Shown here piece after piece: positions 1 through 12,035 of a stretch of DNA of 64,000 nucleotides (its first letter is position 1; each line of letters begins with the position of its first letter). The DNA comes from Sequoia sempervirens (lineage: Eukaryota; Streptophyta; Pinopsida; Cupressales; Cupressaceae). The translations under genes were made by a program, and so were the position numbers. The stretch covers positions 45,821,889 to 45,885,888 of the forward strand of contig VDFB02000003.1 in assembly GCA_007258455.2 (NCBI GenBank). Reading direction: 5' to 3'. The notes under the pieces are model-generated. The model was not told the origin of the DNA and did no database searches. It worked only from the letters and a program-made list of their open reading frames with translations.

Positions 1-348
1 AAATGGTTGAGTATTTGCTTGCTTAGAGGAACTAGGTTCACCTATTGTAGGGAACTTAGGTTCAAATTTTGTTTCAGGATGTAAGTAACCAAAAATCTCA
101 AGAGGTGGTATCATAGGGTGAATTGGTTGTTTCATGGAAGGATAAAAATATGCATTAGCTTCAAGGTTGTTAAGACAATCATTTAGGAACTTATTCATGT
201 TGTCACCATCTTCTCCAATGATGTCAACATCACGAGGAGGACATGCATGAGTAAGTTCAATTTCATTAGGTTCATTTTCAAAAGCACAACTTAACACATC
301 CACTAAGGACTTTAAGGACATCCAAAGCTTACTAAAGCACATATCCAT
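1..348 (-). CDS. Gag-like protein of the gag-only LTR family (N-terminal part, runs off the window)
   Basis: The minus-strand frame opens at an ATG at 348 and stays open to the window edge, about 116 codons. The start context matches the ATG at 8350 in the second copy. The two proteins align throughout: a Cys-Ala-Phe segment, the block DVDIIGE, MNKFLN, LEANA and FGYLHPET. The protein is acidic and rich in proline and asparagine. The family would act as the coat protein of an LTR retrotransposon. No protease or polymerase motif is visible. It is kept open here although most frames in this window are broken, so it may be a younger copy or simply a short sample. Confidence 0.6.
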   Translation of the reverse strand, partial: MDMCFSKLWMSLKSLVDVLSCAFENEPNEIELTHACPPRDVDIIGEDGDNMNKFLNDCLNNLEANAYFYPSMKQPIHPMIPPLEIFGYLHPETKFEPKFPTIGEPSSSKQANTQPF

Positions 349-882
349 GATGCAAATTTTAGATTCTAAACTATGTAACAATTTGAAATGAAATGTTCTA
401 GATGTAATTTTGAATTTAAGGAATGCATAAGATGAGGTAATTTAAAATAGATGCAATGAATTGGATGAAATAGAAAATCTGTAAACTGAAACAAAAAGGA
501 AATAAAAAAGATAGAAACTCAGAAGCTAAACTTTGAATGCCAAAAAATGCAGTGCAAAATATGAAAAGCGTCTATTTTTCCCAAGGTGGCAAATGAGTCC
601 TAGTGATGATTTTTTTCAAAAAAAAAAGAATTTTTAATTGAATTTTATGCTTTTAATGTTTTATGATCTGTATGTGAGATTCAAATGCAAATTTTGAATG
701 ATTTTCAATAAAATGAGATGCAAAAATGCAAGCTATATGAGCTTTCACTAATGTAAAATTTGAAACCCTAGGATGCAAGTTAACCAATGCAAGTCCTAAT
801 GCAATGCTAATGCAAACCAAATCTAGGATGATAATGCACTCCAAATCAGAATTATGATGTTCTAAAGGGAAGTTCACCAAAA

Positions 883-3800
883 TGGAACCAATGAAAATGG
901 GTGGGGAATTAATTAAGCACTATCACACCTACTTTCAAGCTATTCTATTCAAGGATAACCCTAGAGATCTTAATGTGAAAGAGAAAGAGACCTTGCAATA
1001 GGGTTGTCTTAGTGGATGAAAGTAGACTAATAAGGGGTTCACCACCAATTTTAGACTTGGAAAAGATAATGAAATTCAAGATGCAACAAATAACCCTAAT
1101 TGAATGCAAAGTAACACTAAATGGCCTAGAAAAGTGAATGAAATGAAACAAAAAACTGAATACAGGAAGGTGTGCACCTAGGAAACTAAAGATGGCTGAA
1201 TGGAGGTCTGAATCACTAAAAAATATGAATTTAAAGCTAATTGGGACTTAGTCGCAAAGCTGGGTGAATTAGTCTAGTTTTTGGGAAACTATGTAGGAGC
1301 AAGAATCTGCCAAAAGGGTATCCAAATCTGTAAAAAATTGAAAACTGATTGGAACTAGGACTCATTCACCAGAAGTGGTGAATTAGTCCAGTTGGGCTTT
1401 TTTGAAGCTTCAAAGGCTGATCCTTCTCTTCTCTATCTACTTTGTCCTTCCTAATTGGTTTCTGGATCTGAAACTCCAATTTGTAACCTATAGATCTTCT
1501 CCAAGGTTCTCTAAGGCCTAATGACAACTTTGATCTCTTGACAACTTTTCTCCAATCTCACTCCTTAGGAAATCTGTAACCTAGACCTAAAAATCACACA
1601 CAAAGGAGAGGGGAAAATGTTGTGGGGTTAGTGGATAGGGGTTTGCCTTGGTCAAACCCCGTTTTGGAAATAAATCCTTGAAATGAAATCAAATAAGAAT
1701 GGAGAATGATGAATGGACAAATGACAATGTTGCAACTCACCAAACCCTAGCAATAAGGTGCTACAAATATGTATGTAATGGCTCCAATGGATGTAGACCT
1801 TGACTATTGCTTGAATTGGATAGATCTTGAATTGAACACTTGCTTGAATCACAAAACACTACACCATAATTGTTAGCTCTAAAACAACATGATTCATGGA
1901 ATATTTGACATGATGATTGATGCTTGAAGAACTTGTGAATTCTTGTGAACACTTGATTTCTTGTTAGATTGCTAGGTGAAAATATGAGTGAAAGAACCTT
2001 GTATTTATACTTAATTATGAAAGAATTCTTGAAATTACAACACTACAAGTCGAGATTAGATCTAGGAGAATAAAATCCTGCAATAAATTTGGGGATGTGT
2101 AGGATCAGGGTGCTGCCACAATAATGGGTTACACTTTTTGGGACATCCTGATTTTTTCCTGAAATCACATATTTTTAGAAAATACAATGACTTATGACTT
2201 TAAAGGTTCCATTTAAATTATTTTAATTAAAGAGGGATTGATCAAACCCCCTTAGATCAAACCCCCTTGGATAGAACCTTGTTAGATTTAAACCATACCT
2301 ATAATTGAGTCTCCTCTACACCTATCAAAATGCTGATAAAAAACCACTTTTGATTTACCTTTTGGGTGATCAAATGAATTCATTTAAATTTTTTTGTAAT
2401 CCTGTAACCCTTATTATAAGCTTCCCAAAAAGTATAATTTTAAATATGTTTAATTTGATTACTATATTTATTTTTTTATTTCTTGTGAATGTAGGATTTT
2501 CAATGAACATCAAGTTCTTTATTTCACACATACGAAAAAATAGAAAAATAGAGAAAAAAAATTCTAAAAAATACATGTCCACTAGGTATTGATGCCCTTA
2601 TTCCGACAAAAAAAGAATAAGTTAATTCAAATGAATACAAAAAAAGTGATGCGTGCCGAAGTACACCTTTGTCCAAATTATGATTACGCTGACGTGAAAA
2701 ATTAATTGAAAATAATAATATGAAACTAAAAATTATGAAAAAATATCCATCCCCTAGATATTGGTGTGAAAAAATTGTATTTTAAAAATTAGAATTGTAT
2801 CCTATCTATAAAAAAAGTTACATGGGCCAAAGTAAACATCACTTTTTAAAAATGCTGATTAGTAGAAAATATCAGTTATTAAAAATTACATAAAATGATT
2901 CACAATTTATTTTTTAATTTTTTAAACAAATAATAATTAGAATCTACACAAAATATCTAACAAATAAATAGTTTGATTCACCTTTAAAACCTTAATGGTT
3001 TAGCTGCTATAGGTGTAAGAACGTGAATGTCTAGTGAAAAATCTTGATTTTAATGTCAAGTTTGGCCAAAAATTGTAACCCATTATTGTGGGATCACCCA
3101 TCATTATGGAAAAAACAGACCCTTAAGTGGCAAAAAATTTAGAAAAATCAGATTTAGGCAACTTGATGTAAAAATTTGAATAAGTTATCTATATTATTTT
3201 TTAAATATGTAAGAATAGAATCTATGGCAAATTAAATGTAGTTTTTAAACAACTAGGTTTGTTTTATTTTATTTTTAAATCTATTTGGTGAAAATTTGAA
3301 ATTTCAATGCAGTAGTACGTAAATTTCAGGGAAAAAATAAGTAGGTGTATGTCTGACCACCCTAACCACAATAAAATGATAATATTTTTTTATAATATTT
3401 TAGATATAAGTAGATGAATCATGTCAGGATGTGATGCATATTTTTTGTAATTTTTTTCCAAGTAAATAATTAATTATGAAATTTTTATTACAACTTTTAA
3501 AAAATATAAAAACTTGTATGTCTAGCCACCTTAACTTGGTCAAAACTTCATGAAATTCAATCTTTTTTTTTAATCTTATAGTATGTGAAGCATAGAATGT
3601 GACCCATGTTTTGGATTCAAAAAATGTGATACTGTTTGAAAGCTATAGATATTTTTCAATCATCCTATCAATCAGGACTTTAGTCGTAATTCAAATAGAA
3701 AATGAATAATAATTATTTATTAAATTCAAAGTAAAGCATAATTTATATTGGTGGAAAGTTGAGAATCTCCTTTAAAAACCCTTTTTTTTAATCAAGTTTG

Positions 3801-4538
3801 GGTAAAAAAAATTCATCAACCACATACCCTACACATACCCATCATATTGCCACTTTTTGGCCCATCATGATCTTGCACATACCCATTTAAATTAATTTTA
3901 GTTTTGGGTCACACAGGACTCATTTTCCCAAGATGGTGAATGAGTCCCATCTGGCATAATGTATGGGACCAAAAATAAAAAGTGCTTAGAAATGTGTGAA
4001 ATTTGGTTTGGGACCAAAGACCTAGGTGGGACCCATTCACCAAAGGTGGAGAATGAGTCCCAAATCACTAAATTTGGGCCAATAAAATAAAAAACATCAA
4101 AATTATGATTGTCTAATGATTATTGTCGGGATTATCCTCGAAGAGATGCAATAAATGAGGCTTGTAGATACAAAATAGGGCCAATTAAAGCATAAAAGAT
4201 CCCAATTATTAATGACAAGCCTAGAAAAGTGTGAAAGTGTGTTACAACACTTTACAACACTTCATATAAGCCAAGATTAATGTTTATTTTAATTAAAAAG
4301 AGGTTTATTAGGTTTAGTTAATTAATAAAACCTTAGAAAAGTGTGAAAGTGTGTTAAAACACTTCACAACACTTTAGAAAGGTGCCATTCAATGTCCATT
4401 AGTTCACATGGGCCCAAGACCTAATGTGAATGTGTCAACCACATTATAACACTAAATGAAGGAAACATTAAGCCTAACTCACAAGGAGGGCCCAAACAAG
4501 CCAGGAAAAGTATAATGGATAATTTTTCTATGACTGCA
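883..4538 (-). repeat. LTR of gag-only element copy A, split by an insertion
   Basis: On the minus strand it holds the features of the LTRs at 6305-7938 and 12036-13651: paired 'gaatgagtcc' motifs (around 1370 and 3920-4060), the 'gtgttgtaaag' segments (4230-4380), and a CA end next to TTTTGGTGAACTT. The segment 2091-3884 is foreign. Confidence 0.7.
2091..3884. mobile_element. Composite non-coding inverted-repeat element (TIR GGGTATGTGCA type), 1.8 kb
   Basis: The left end GGGGATGTGTAGGATCA and the reverse complement of the right end, GGGTATGTGCAAGATCA, match at 14 of 17 positions. The element is flanked by ATTT on both sides (2087-2090 and 3885-3888). The right-hand part, from about 3104, is an inverted relative of the whole 9230-10013 element. 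The left 50 bp are repeated in inverted form near 3063-3098 (the CCACAATAATGGGTTAC motif), so this is probably a fusion or nesting of two related elements. No convincing reading frame is present; the AT-rich frames at 2305-2592 are not coding-like. Confidence 0.65.
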
Positions 4539-6118
4539 AATAGTGTCATGAATAGAGATTACATGTTAAGTGGAAGTAATCTTCTTCACTTTGTTCTCAT
4601 CAATTTATCTTCTATCATTGCAAACTATTTTTTCTTAACTATATTCCATTTATTGAACTAAATCTCTTTGATCTTCTTCACAATTTCACAAATCTTTCAT
4701 TATCTCAATAGTATATAAATTTACCAAGTACAACAATGATTTTTAAGTTAGAGAGGGTCATCTAAACATTATTTCCATTTACTAGGTACAACGTGCAACT
4801 AGTGGAATCAACTCATCATTCAACCAACAAGTAACTCCTAAACAAGAAAAATATTTTATGAAGAGGTATGCATTGCATTTTAGTTATTCCCATATCTAAT
4901 GTCGTTACATTGTTCAAATAGTAGACCATAGTTTCCATTTCTATACGGGTGTGTGCACCAATCTGTAACACAAAAATGGCTCTTAAGATGTCACTTTTTT
5001 TTAAATCAACAAAGTTTGATGTTCACGAGAAAATGGAGATAGTCACACTCAAAATTTGAAGATGCAACAAGAACAAGAGTTGAAGTTCTTTGAGTCTAAT
5101 TTCTAAGCTACTAATTTTATTTGAAAATAATGAAGATTAAGGGTTCTAGAAAGTGGTCCACCAAAAGTGGTCCTATTTTTATTAAAAAAATAGCATAGCA
5201 TCTATTATGGCCTCCCTTTTTTGTTAACATTTTTTAAGAATAAAAAAAATCCAAATGGTGAGAAATTATCTAACACCATGTAGTTTATCCCAATTCTTTC
5301 AGCTAAGTTTTTAATGAATATATAATATTTTATGAATTTTCAAAGTGGACACATCTTGAAAAGGTGAAATCCCTAAAAATTTTGAAAACTAATCAATTTT
5401 TATTTTTTTCATTACATGTATGTTACATGGATTTCGGTCCTCTCACTTAAAGATTGGTACCCCCATGTCAAAATTTGGTTAAGCCTTAAGTCGGGTAGTG
5501 TTCTATTAAGCATTGCTAACCTAGGCAGTGTTTTCACTAGTTCGTCTAACTTCCCATTTTATCGCCAGTCATCATTTTCTTCTCCATTTTATCAAGGGTG
5601 GTGTTTCAAGGAATTAGTGTAACTTCTACAATACTTTGAGCCCTTGATTTGATAAGTTGGTGGTCCATACTCAAGGTTCATGAACTCATCAAAAAGATCG
5701 CTGGTAACAAGTTTCACAGTCTTTCAAACCTGGGGCAGATATTAAGTGGTTTCTAAAACTATTGGAAATGAGTTGTTCCATTTTTTGAACTTCCCATATT
5801 ACCACCTAATTATATTTTAAAAAGGAATTAAGTAACCATAGTGTAGTTTATTTTATTAGGATACATTTCCAGTTCGAAGTACCAAGCTATTTGTGCATAA
5901 ATGAATAAGAAAATTCCATCCAAATATAGCAAATGAAACTGAGATCAAAAGACAAGATTGCTCATGAAAAGAGAGGAGACACTAGGAATATAAAACATTA
6001 TATTATTATTATTATTATATATATGCTTGTGGCAATACAAAATTCACCAGTTGATTTCAAAATACTAGATAGTATCAAAATGATTATTTCTTTAGGCACA
6101 AAAGGAAAAAATTAGCAC
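4539..6118. other. Gene-free AT-rich interval
   Basis: I see no gene, LTR end or tandem array here. There are A/T runs and a short (ATT)n stretch around 6000-6015. Small frames are isolated and show no domain. Confidence 0.5.
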
Positions 6119-6304
6119 ACAGATTGCTTCCACCAACACCTGGAGGATCTCTATCTAGGCAGGTGATAGAAGGTTCTCATGAGATTCCAGGAATTGGGAA
6201 AACACCCCCATGTCGTTCTTCACCAACCTTGCATGGAGAAAGGTCACTGTTTCTTCGGTGGCTTCATTTTGGGTCACAACCACAATGCAAATAGTGTTGC
6301 CCAC
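6119..6304 (-). pseudogene. 3' piece of an unidentified minus-strand reading frame split by an LTR element
   Basis: The minus-strand frame reads through the duplicated CCCAC site at 6300-6304. When the 7.3-kb element is ignored, it continues in phase from the piece at 13652-14004. It shows a hydrophobic stretch (CIVVV) followed by a mixed helical segment ending near LLSPA. A TAG follows at 6155 and the same frame then continues open, so TAG again stands where Gln is likely. I do not recognise the family. Confidence 0.45.
6300..6304. repeat. Target site duplication CCCAC (left)
   Basis: The same five bases occur at 13652-13656, directly after the 3' LTR. The reading frame of the interrupted pseudogene is restored across a single copy of the site, which independently supports the boundary. 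Confidence 0.8.
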
Positions 6305-7938
6305 TATGCCGTAGAAAAATGGCCCCTTGAAATTTTCATGGTCTTTTAGGCCATTCTTCATGATCCTTGGTCCATTTTTCTCTGATTTAATGTTGCAATG
6401 TGGCTTAAACATTCACATTAGGTCTTTAATATTCAAATTATGGCATCTTGTGAAGGTGTTGTGAAGTGTTGTAAAACATTTCTACACTTTTCTAGACTCT
6501 ATTCATTACAGTTCACCTAAAAATCACCTTTTCATCACTTATCAAGTCCTATTTTGAAGTGTTGTAAAGTCTTGTAACAAGATTCCACGCTTTTTGAGGC
6601 TTTATTTCACTATTTACACCTTTCTTGTACTTTATTTGATCCCTTTATGCCCTTATAAGGCTTTAATTAAGTGTGTTTTTGAATGTAAACCCGGAAAACA
6701 ACATTAAATGCAAGATAATTCTCAACACCCACTTTCAAGTCCAAGGTGGGACCCATTTTCCATGGGTGGCGAATGAGTCCCTCTTGGCTCAAAATTCAAA
6801 ATATTCCAATTTTTCTTTCAGGTTTTTATTTAAAATCACCTTATGATGGCCTATGATGAGGTATCTTTGGGTTACTAAGGCACAATTGTGTATAAATAAG
6901 TTTTTTTACATCCATTTTAACCCTCATTCATCAAGTTCACTTATTCACTCATTCATTCAAGCATTCAAGGACCTTGTATCATTCAATCAAGCATCAATCA
7001 AGTATTTTGGAGCAACCATTGTTATATCTTCATATTTCTTCAACAAGGTTGGTAAGTTTAAGACATTTGCATGTTGTTTATTCATCTTTCCTTGTTCATT
7101 TCATTCCATTTCTTCATTAAGGGTTTGATTACCAAAGTGGGATTTGACAAAGGAAAATCCCTATAACCTAACCCTTAACCATTTTTCTCCTTTTGCATGT
7201 GTGTGTGCAGTCTTTTGTCTGTATAAATTTTTCAAGCAATTAGGTGTTGAAAGGTGGTCAACAAGTCAACAAAGTGTTTCAAGTCAACTACAACCTATTT
7301 CAAGCTTGGAGACAATAAATAGTCTATTTCCTATAGATTTGATTACATCAACTCAACAAGAAGAGAACCTCAGATCTGGTGCTACAAAATTGGTTCTTGA
7401 TTTCGTGAAATTTTTGGAGAGGATTGATTCACCATTAGTGGAAAATGAGTCCCACCTTAAGGCTGGAAATCCATATTTTGTCATATTCCAGATCCTTACA
7501 CTCAGAAACTAGTTTCTAGAAGTTTTCATTAGAAACAAGACTAATTCACCATCAGTAGTGAATGAGTTGCATTGATGATTTTTAGTGATCTCTGTCAGCC
7601 TTTAGGACACTCCAAATTCCTCATTCTTTTCCCAGGTGCACTTTGATTCAGCCTTAAGATTCTTTTTTGTTTTGCATTTGTTCATGTTTAGTTCATGCTT
7701 GCATATCACATTGTGTTTTCAAACATTGCATATTTCTTAGGTTTTCCATTCATAATTAGTCAAATAGTTCATTTAGTTGCACTTATATCAACTCATTTAG
7801 TTGAAATAACATCATACACATCCTAATTTGAGTGAACCACATTGATTTTTTGTGAGGTTTACCTCTCTCCTTTTAGTTGAAACATCCTAAGAGTGCAAGA
7901 GTAGCCTATAAGCCTCACATCCAAAACTCTATGGTTCA
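6305..7938 (+). repeat. 5' LTR of gag-only element copy B (1634 bp)
   Basis: It aligns with 12036-13651 from the 'CGTAGAAAAATGG' start to the GGTTCA end. The first dinucleotide is TA, where the 3' LTR has TG, consistent with a G-to-A change. It carries paired 'ggcgaatgagtccc'-like motifs and a TATA box at 6891. Confidence 0.8.
6891..6898 (+). promoter_or_regulatory. TATA box TATAAATA in the 5' LTR
   Basis: TATAAATA lies in mid-LTR and is repeated at the matching place in the 3' LTR (12611-12618). It is the likely core promoter of the element. Confidence 0.55.
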
Positions 7939-8349
7939 TTTTGGTGAACTTTCATATTGAACATCATATCATTTAGATTTTCATTTATATTTGCATCCTA
8001 GGACTTAATTTCTTTTTCTTTTGCATTGCATTTGCATCCTAGGATTTCTTAAAAGTGCATTAGTGAAAAACTCATCTAGAATTCATTTTTTCCCATCATA
8101 TCATTCAAAAATTGAAAACCTGCATCTGCATCCTTAGTTTGCATTTGAAAATCATTAAAATCACTTTACATTTTCTAAAAAACACAAAAAAATATCATAC
8201 TTGGAATCATTCACCATCCTAGGCGAATTAGTCCACCTAAACATTTCATATTGCATTTCAGTTTTTTGTAGTTTCTTTCAATTTTGCTTTCCAGAATCTC
8301 TCTTTTCTGCTATTTCTTGCATCTTAGTTTAATTGCACTCATTTTCATC

Positions 8350-9081
8350 ATGGAATTTTCTTTTAATAAGTTTTGGAATTCATTAAAATTCTTGGTATAC
8401 ATGTCCAATTGTGCCTTTGGCTATGACCCTAATGACCTTGAGCTTCCTCATGCTCCTTCAACTCCTCATGATTGTCCTCCTCATGATGTAGACATCATTG
8501 GAGAAGAGGATGAGAGCATGAACAAGTTCCTCAACGAATGTCTTGATAACGTTGAAGCCAATGCAACCTTTTACCCATTCATAAAACCACCAAATCTTCC
8601 TACTATTGCACCTCCTGATCACTTTGGATACCTACATCCCGAAACTCAAGTGGGACCTAAGATCTCTCCATCAAGTGGACCTAGTTCCTCTCAACAACCA
8701 CATCCTCAACCATTTTATGATAAAAAATTTACAAACACTCCCATTAACCTTGAAGAAACATATGGAAAAGGATTTACTATCCTAAGTAAGCAAGGTTGTG
8801 ACACAACACATGAGCATAACATTCACCGAATTCATGAACAAAAACCAATAGAAGAAAACACAATAGGATTAGGATATCAAGATCCTCCTCATACTAATAA
8901 ACCTCCTTTTGAATATTGGAGACTTCAAGATGATGGTCTAATGATCTTTGATTCTCCTCCTGACTTGAACATTCTCCTTCCACGTGAAAAACCATTACCT
9001 TATTCTCATAACAAGGATGCTAGGATCCCCATGGGTCCTCCTCATCCTTCCATTCATGAGAAAGTAGAATCTAGCAAATGA
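8350..9081 (+). CDS. Gag-like protein of gag-only element copy B
   Basis: An ATG at 8350 opens a 243-codon frame; the upstream ATG at 8284 is not conserved in copy A, whereas 8350 is. The protein is acidic and proline-rich, with blocks shared with copy A (DVDIIGE, MNKFLN, FGYLHPET). It stops at a TGA at 9079, but the frame continues open with PECERILQLLLNKGLI and HPKDSN up to the inverted-repeat element at 9230. After that element (about 10017 onward) a segment with YC, YH and GHQTE follows. The order HPKDxxYCxYHRxxGH is typical of the C-terminal gag region of Tat-type Ty3/gypsy elements (family knowledge), which is why I call it gag. Confidence 0.65.
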   Translation: MEFSFNKFWNSLKFLVYMSNCAFGYDPNDLELPHAPSTPHDCPPHDVDIIGEEDESMNKFLNECLDNVEANATFYPFIKPPNLPTIAPPDHFGYLHPETQVGPKISPSSGPSSSQQPHPQPFYDKKFTNTPINLEETYGKGFTILSKQGCDTTHEHNIHRIHEQKPIEENTIGLGYQDPPHTNKPPFEYWRLQDDGLMIFDSPPDLNILLPREKPLPYSHNKDARIPMGPPHPSIHEKVESSK

Positions 9082-9229
9082 AAATGGCCTTACAAATTGA
9101 AAAAACTCAAGTTTCCTACTCATCCTCCACCTGAATGTGAAAGGATACTTCAACTTCTTTTAAACAAAGGCCTTATACTTTTACCACCTATGAATAGGTT
9201 GGTCATCCATCCTAAAGATTCTAACATAT

Positions 9230-10013
9230 GGGTATGTGCAGGATCATGATGGGCCAAAAAGTGGCAATATGATGGGTATATGGCTACTGACTTTTTTTTA
9301 CCCAAATTTGATGAAACGAAAAGGGTTTTTAAAGGAGCTTCTTAGATTTCCACCAATATAAATTATACTTTACTTTGAATTTAATAAGTAATTATTATTC
9401 ATTTTCTATTCGAATTACAAATAAAGTCCTAATTGATAGGCTGATTGAAAAACATTTATAGCTTTCAAATGGTATCACATTTTTTGAATCCAAAACATGT
9501 ATCACATTCTATGCTTCGTATACTATAGGATTAAAAAAATAAAAAAATGAATTTCATGAAGTTTTGACCAAGTTAAGGTGGTCAGACATACGAGTTTTTT
9601 ATATTTTATAAAAAAATTAATGAAAAAATAATTAATTATTTACTTGGAAAAAAATTACAAAAATATGCATCACATTGGGACATGAGTCCTCTACTTATAT
9701 CTAAAATCTTATAAAAAAATATTATCATTTTATTGTGGTTAGGGTGGTCCAGACACCTACTTCTTATTTTTCCCTAAAATTTAAGTACTACTGCATTGAA
9801 ATTTCAAAATTTCACCAAATAGATTTTTTTTTTTTTTACAAACCTAGTAGTTTAGAAACTACATTCAATTTTCTACAGATTCTATTCTTACATATTTTTG
9901 AAATAATATAGATAACTTATTCAATTTTTTACATCAAGTTGCCTAACTCTAATTTTTCTGAATTTGTTGCCACTTAAGGGTCTGTTTTTTCCATGATGAT
10001 CCTGCACATACCC
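9230..10013. mobile_element. 784-bp non-coding inverted-repeat element (TIR GGGTATGTGCAGGATCAT)
   Basis: The ends are inverted repeats matching at 22 of 23 positions. They are flanked by ATAT (9226-9229) and ATAC (10014-10017), a probable 4-bp duplication with one change. It interrupts the gag frame of the LTR element. Its body is AT-rich with no coding potential, and it matches the right part of 2091-3884 in inverted orientation. The terminus also matches both ends of the 22-kb element at 41325-63395, so it may be mobilised by that element's transposase (inference). Confidence 0.75.
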
Positions 10014-12020
10014 ATACCATATATTGCATATAGTATCATGTTCTTGGACATCAAACTGAAAAAATTTCAGACACTGAATGACATATTGAACAAGTATCAC
10101 TTCACTGATACTAACTACTTTCCCATAATCCCTTAAAAAAAAATCCTTTTATCATGCCATAGTTGTAGAATTTTTCATTCTCCCTATTGCATGATCCCTC
10201 CCATCACCTTTCTTGGCTCACTGTTACCTCACATCCGGTGGGGGGAAAGAAGTTGTTAGCCTTATACTAGTACTGCATTTGTTATTGTCTCTTAACTGCA
10301 TTATTCACCTTCCAGTTATACCACTTAAGATTGAGAAGCCAATAGCTCTATTAATGGTTGACTTACATTTGCTTTACTAGCTCCTTTACATGATTTTTAT
10401 GTGTGTATTGTGTTCCCCCGTAAAATGCATTTGATGTTCTCTCTCTTTGTACACTTATTCTATTTGTACCTCTATTCTTATATATGTCATGCATTGCCCT
10501 TTTTTCCTTTGTTTTGTTTTTTCCTTTTGGGGATGATACAAAGCATTGAGATGCCCTATGTCTCTTCCATGTTGACCCAATCAATCCATTTTCCTTTTTA
10601 CTTTTTCCTTTCTTGTGTTTCTCCTTTTGGGGATGATGCAAGGCATTGAGACCGAAATGTCTCCTTCATGTTGACCCAAAAGCTTTTCCTTTTCTTTTTC
10701 CTTTTCATTTTTATTTTTGCTTGTGTTTCTCCCTTTGGGGACAATGCAAAGCATTGAGACCACAATGTCTCTTCCATGTTGACCCAAAACAGACTTTTCT
10801 TTTATTTTGTTTTCACTCTCTTTGTGTCATTCTTCCAATTCTATGTGCTTTGGGGAATGATGATAGTTCTGAGCTCTTTCATAAAAATATTGCAGCAATG
10901 AACATACTGACCCTAAATCCATAGATCCCTTATGTGTTTGGTCTATTCCTTTTTGGGGGAAACCCCTCTTTCTTTTGTTTGTTCATTTTTCTTTGAATGA
11001 CGCAACCTTACTCGAAAACATATGACTTGGCATAGGGGATTTCTGAGTTGGCTCTCATGTCTTGTTTTCTTTTTACATATTTCCTTTGCTACTTTAAATT
11101 AATTGCTCATAGAATGGTGTGTAGCAACTCCTTTAAAGTGGGGGGCATACATTGGCATCATTTCATTTTCATTTTTGGTTCCTAGTGTAGCCTTGTTACT
11201 TTATACAATGTGTTTGTCATTTTGTGGATGACATTAGGTGTGATGTCCTTCATAAGTGTGATCTATCTTCTACATATTACATTCCTCTTAGTGGCCTGAT
11301 GTGACACACTACATCCCCTAGGTTGTGAATATTTTATTCTTTGATTGGTCCTCTCTTGGAGACATTAGACACAATGTTCCCTAAGTGAAAAACCTTGCAC
11401 AAGCTTAACAAGACTCTTTCAAACATCTTTTACATGTTACATTTTTGCTACCTTGCATAACGCAACTTGCATGCCTGTGGTACCTTACTCTTTGTTCATA
11501 GATTCTAAGCATATAAAGCTTTGCTTGTCTCATGAAGCACATAATTTTTTTTTCTATTGGGGTGCCTTGCTAAAGTTATCAGGAGGTATAACTTTAATAT
11601 GGTTGAGTGGGAAGCCCATTCAATGGCACAACTTTCCCCATATCCACCTTTCTGTTTGTAAGTGCATACCAACTAGCATATGTATCTTACCTTTTGGATC
11701 TTCTCACCTGGCGAACCGCCATGAGTTCTATCACCCCAAAGTGAGTATGCATTATCTTTTCTTGCAAACAACCTAGATCTAATCCACAACTAGTTGGATA
11801 GATGATCGAAGCTCAATTCAATTCTCCCTTTTCTTCTTCTAATCCACATGTGTGTTCCTTTGTTCTTACATTTAGTTTTCCATGGGATCTTCATCTTGAG
11901 GGTTTGATCATCCCTCTTGATTGTTATCATTCCATCTTGCTAACATAAGTGCATTGGGACCTCTCTCTTGATATGCATGGCTACTTTAGTGTGATTTTGA
12001 AGCAACTTCATCCTCTCACT
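10014..12020 (+). other. 3' untranslated internal region of gag-only element
   Basis: The remnant of gag ends near 10080. The rest is pyrimidine-rich on the plus strand and shows no polymerase motif in any frame. Small frames at 10401-10924 come from the tandem repeat below and are not believable genes. Confidence 0.55.
10520..10795 (+). repeat. Three tandem copies of a ~100-bp unit
   Basis: GGGGATGATRCAARGCATTGAG recurs in slightly varied form at 10529, 10629 and 10737, each followed by 'tgtctcttccatgttgaccc'. Spacing is 100 and 108 bp. Confidence 0.85.
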
Positions 12021-12030
12021 AAAGTGGGGG
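12021..12030 (+). promoter_or_regulatory. Polypurine tract (AAAGTGGGGG)
   Basis: A purine run followed by five bases and then the TGTGTCG start of the 3' LTR. It would prime second-strand DNA synthesis. Confidence 0.75.
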
Positions 12031-12035
12031 CTAAA

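Larger units (their letters stand above)
1..4538 (-). mobile_element. Gag-only LTR retrotransposon, copy A (partial)
   Basis: This is the left-truncated, minus-strand relative of the complete element at 6305-13651. Read on the minus strand it has an LTR (4538 down to 883), a leader that keeps the motif TTTTGGTGAACTT found just after the other copy's 5' LTR, and the start of the same gag-like frame at 348. The second LTR lies outside the window, so the target duplication cannot be checked. The LTR start (TGCAGTCATAGAAAAA) resembles TGTGTCGTAGAAAAA in the other copy. The LTR is interrupted by the 1.8-kb element at 2091-3884; without it the LTR is about 1.86 kb. Confidence 0.75.

Noticed and set aside
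8284..8349. Upstream ATG at 8284 as the gag start
   Set aside because: The conserved start shared with copy A is at 8350; the extra 22 codons have no counterpart in copy A.
9221..10022. An 8- or 9-bp hAT- or Mutator-like duplication at the 784-bp element
   Set aside because: TAACATAT and TACCATAT match only imperfectly with a one-base shift. A 4-bp site agrees better across all three elements with this terminus.
10363..10924. Overlapping frames on both strands in the gag-only element
   Set aside because: Produced by the 100-bp tandem repeat; no start or domain conservation.
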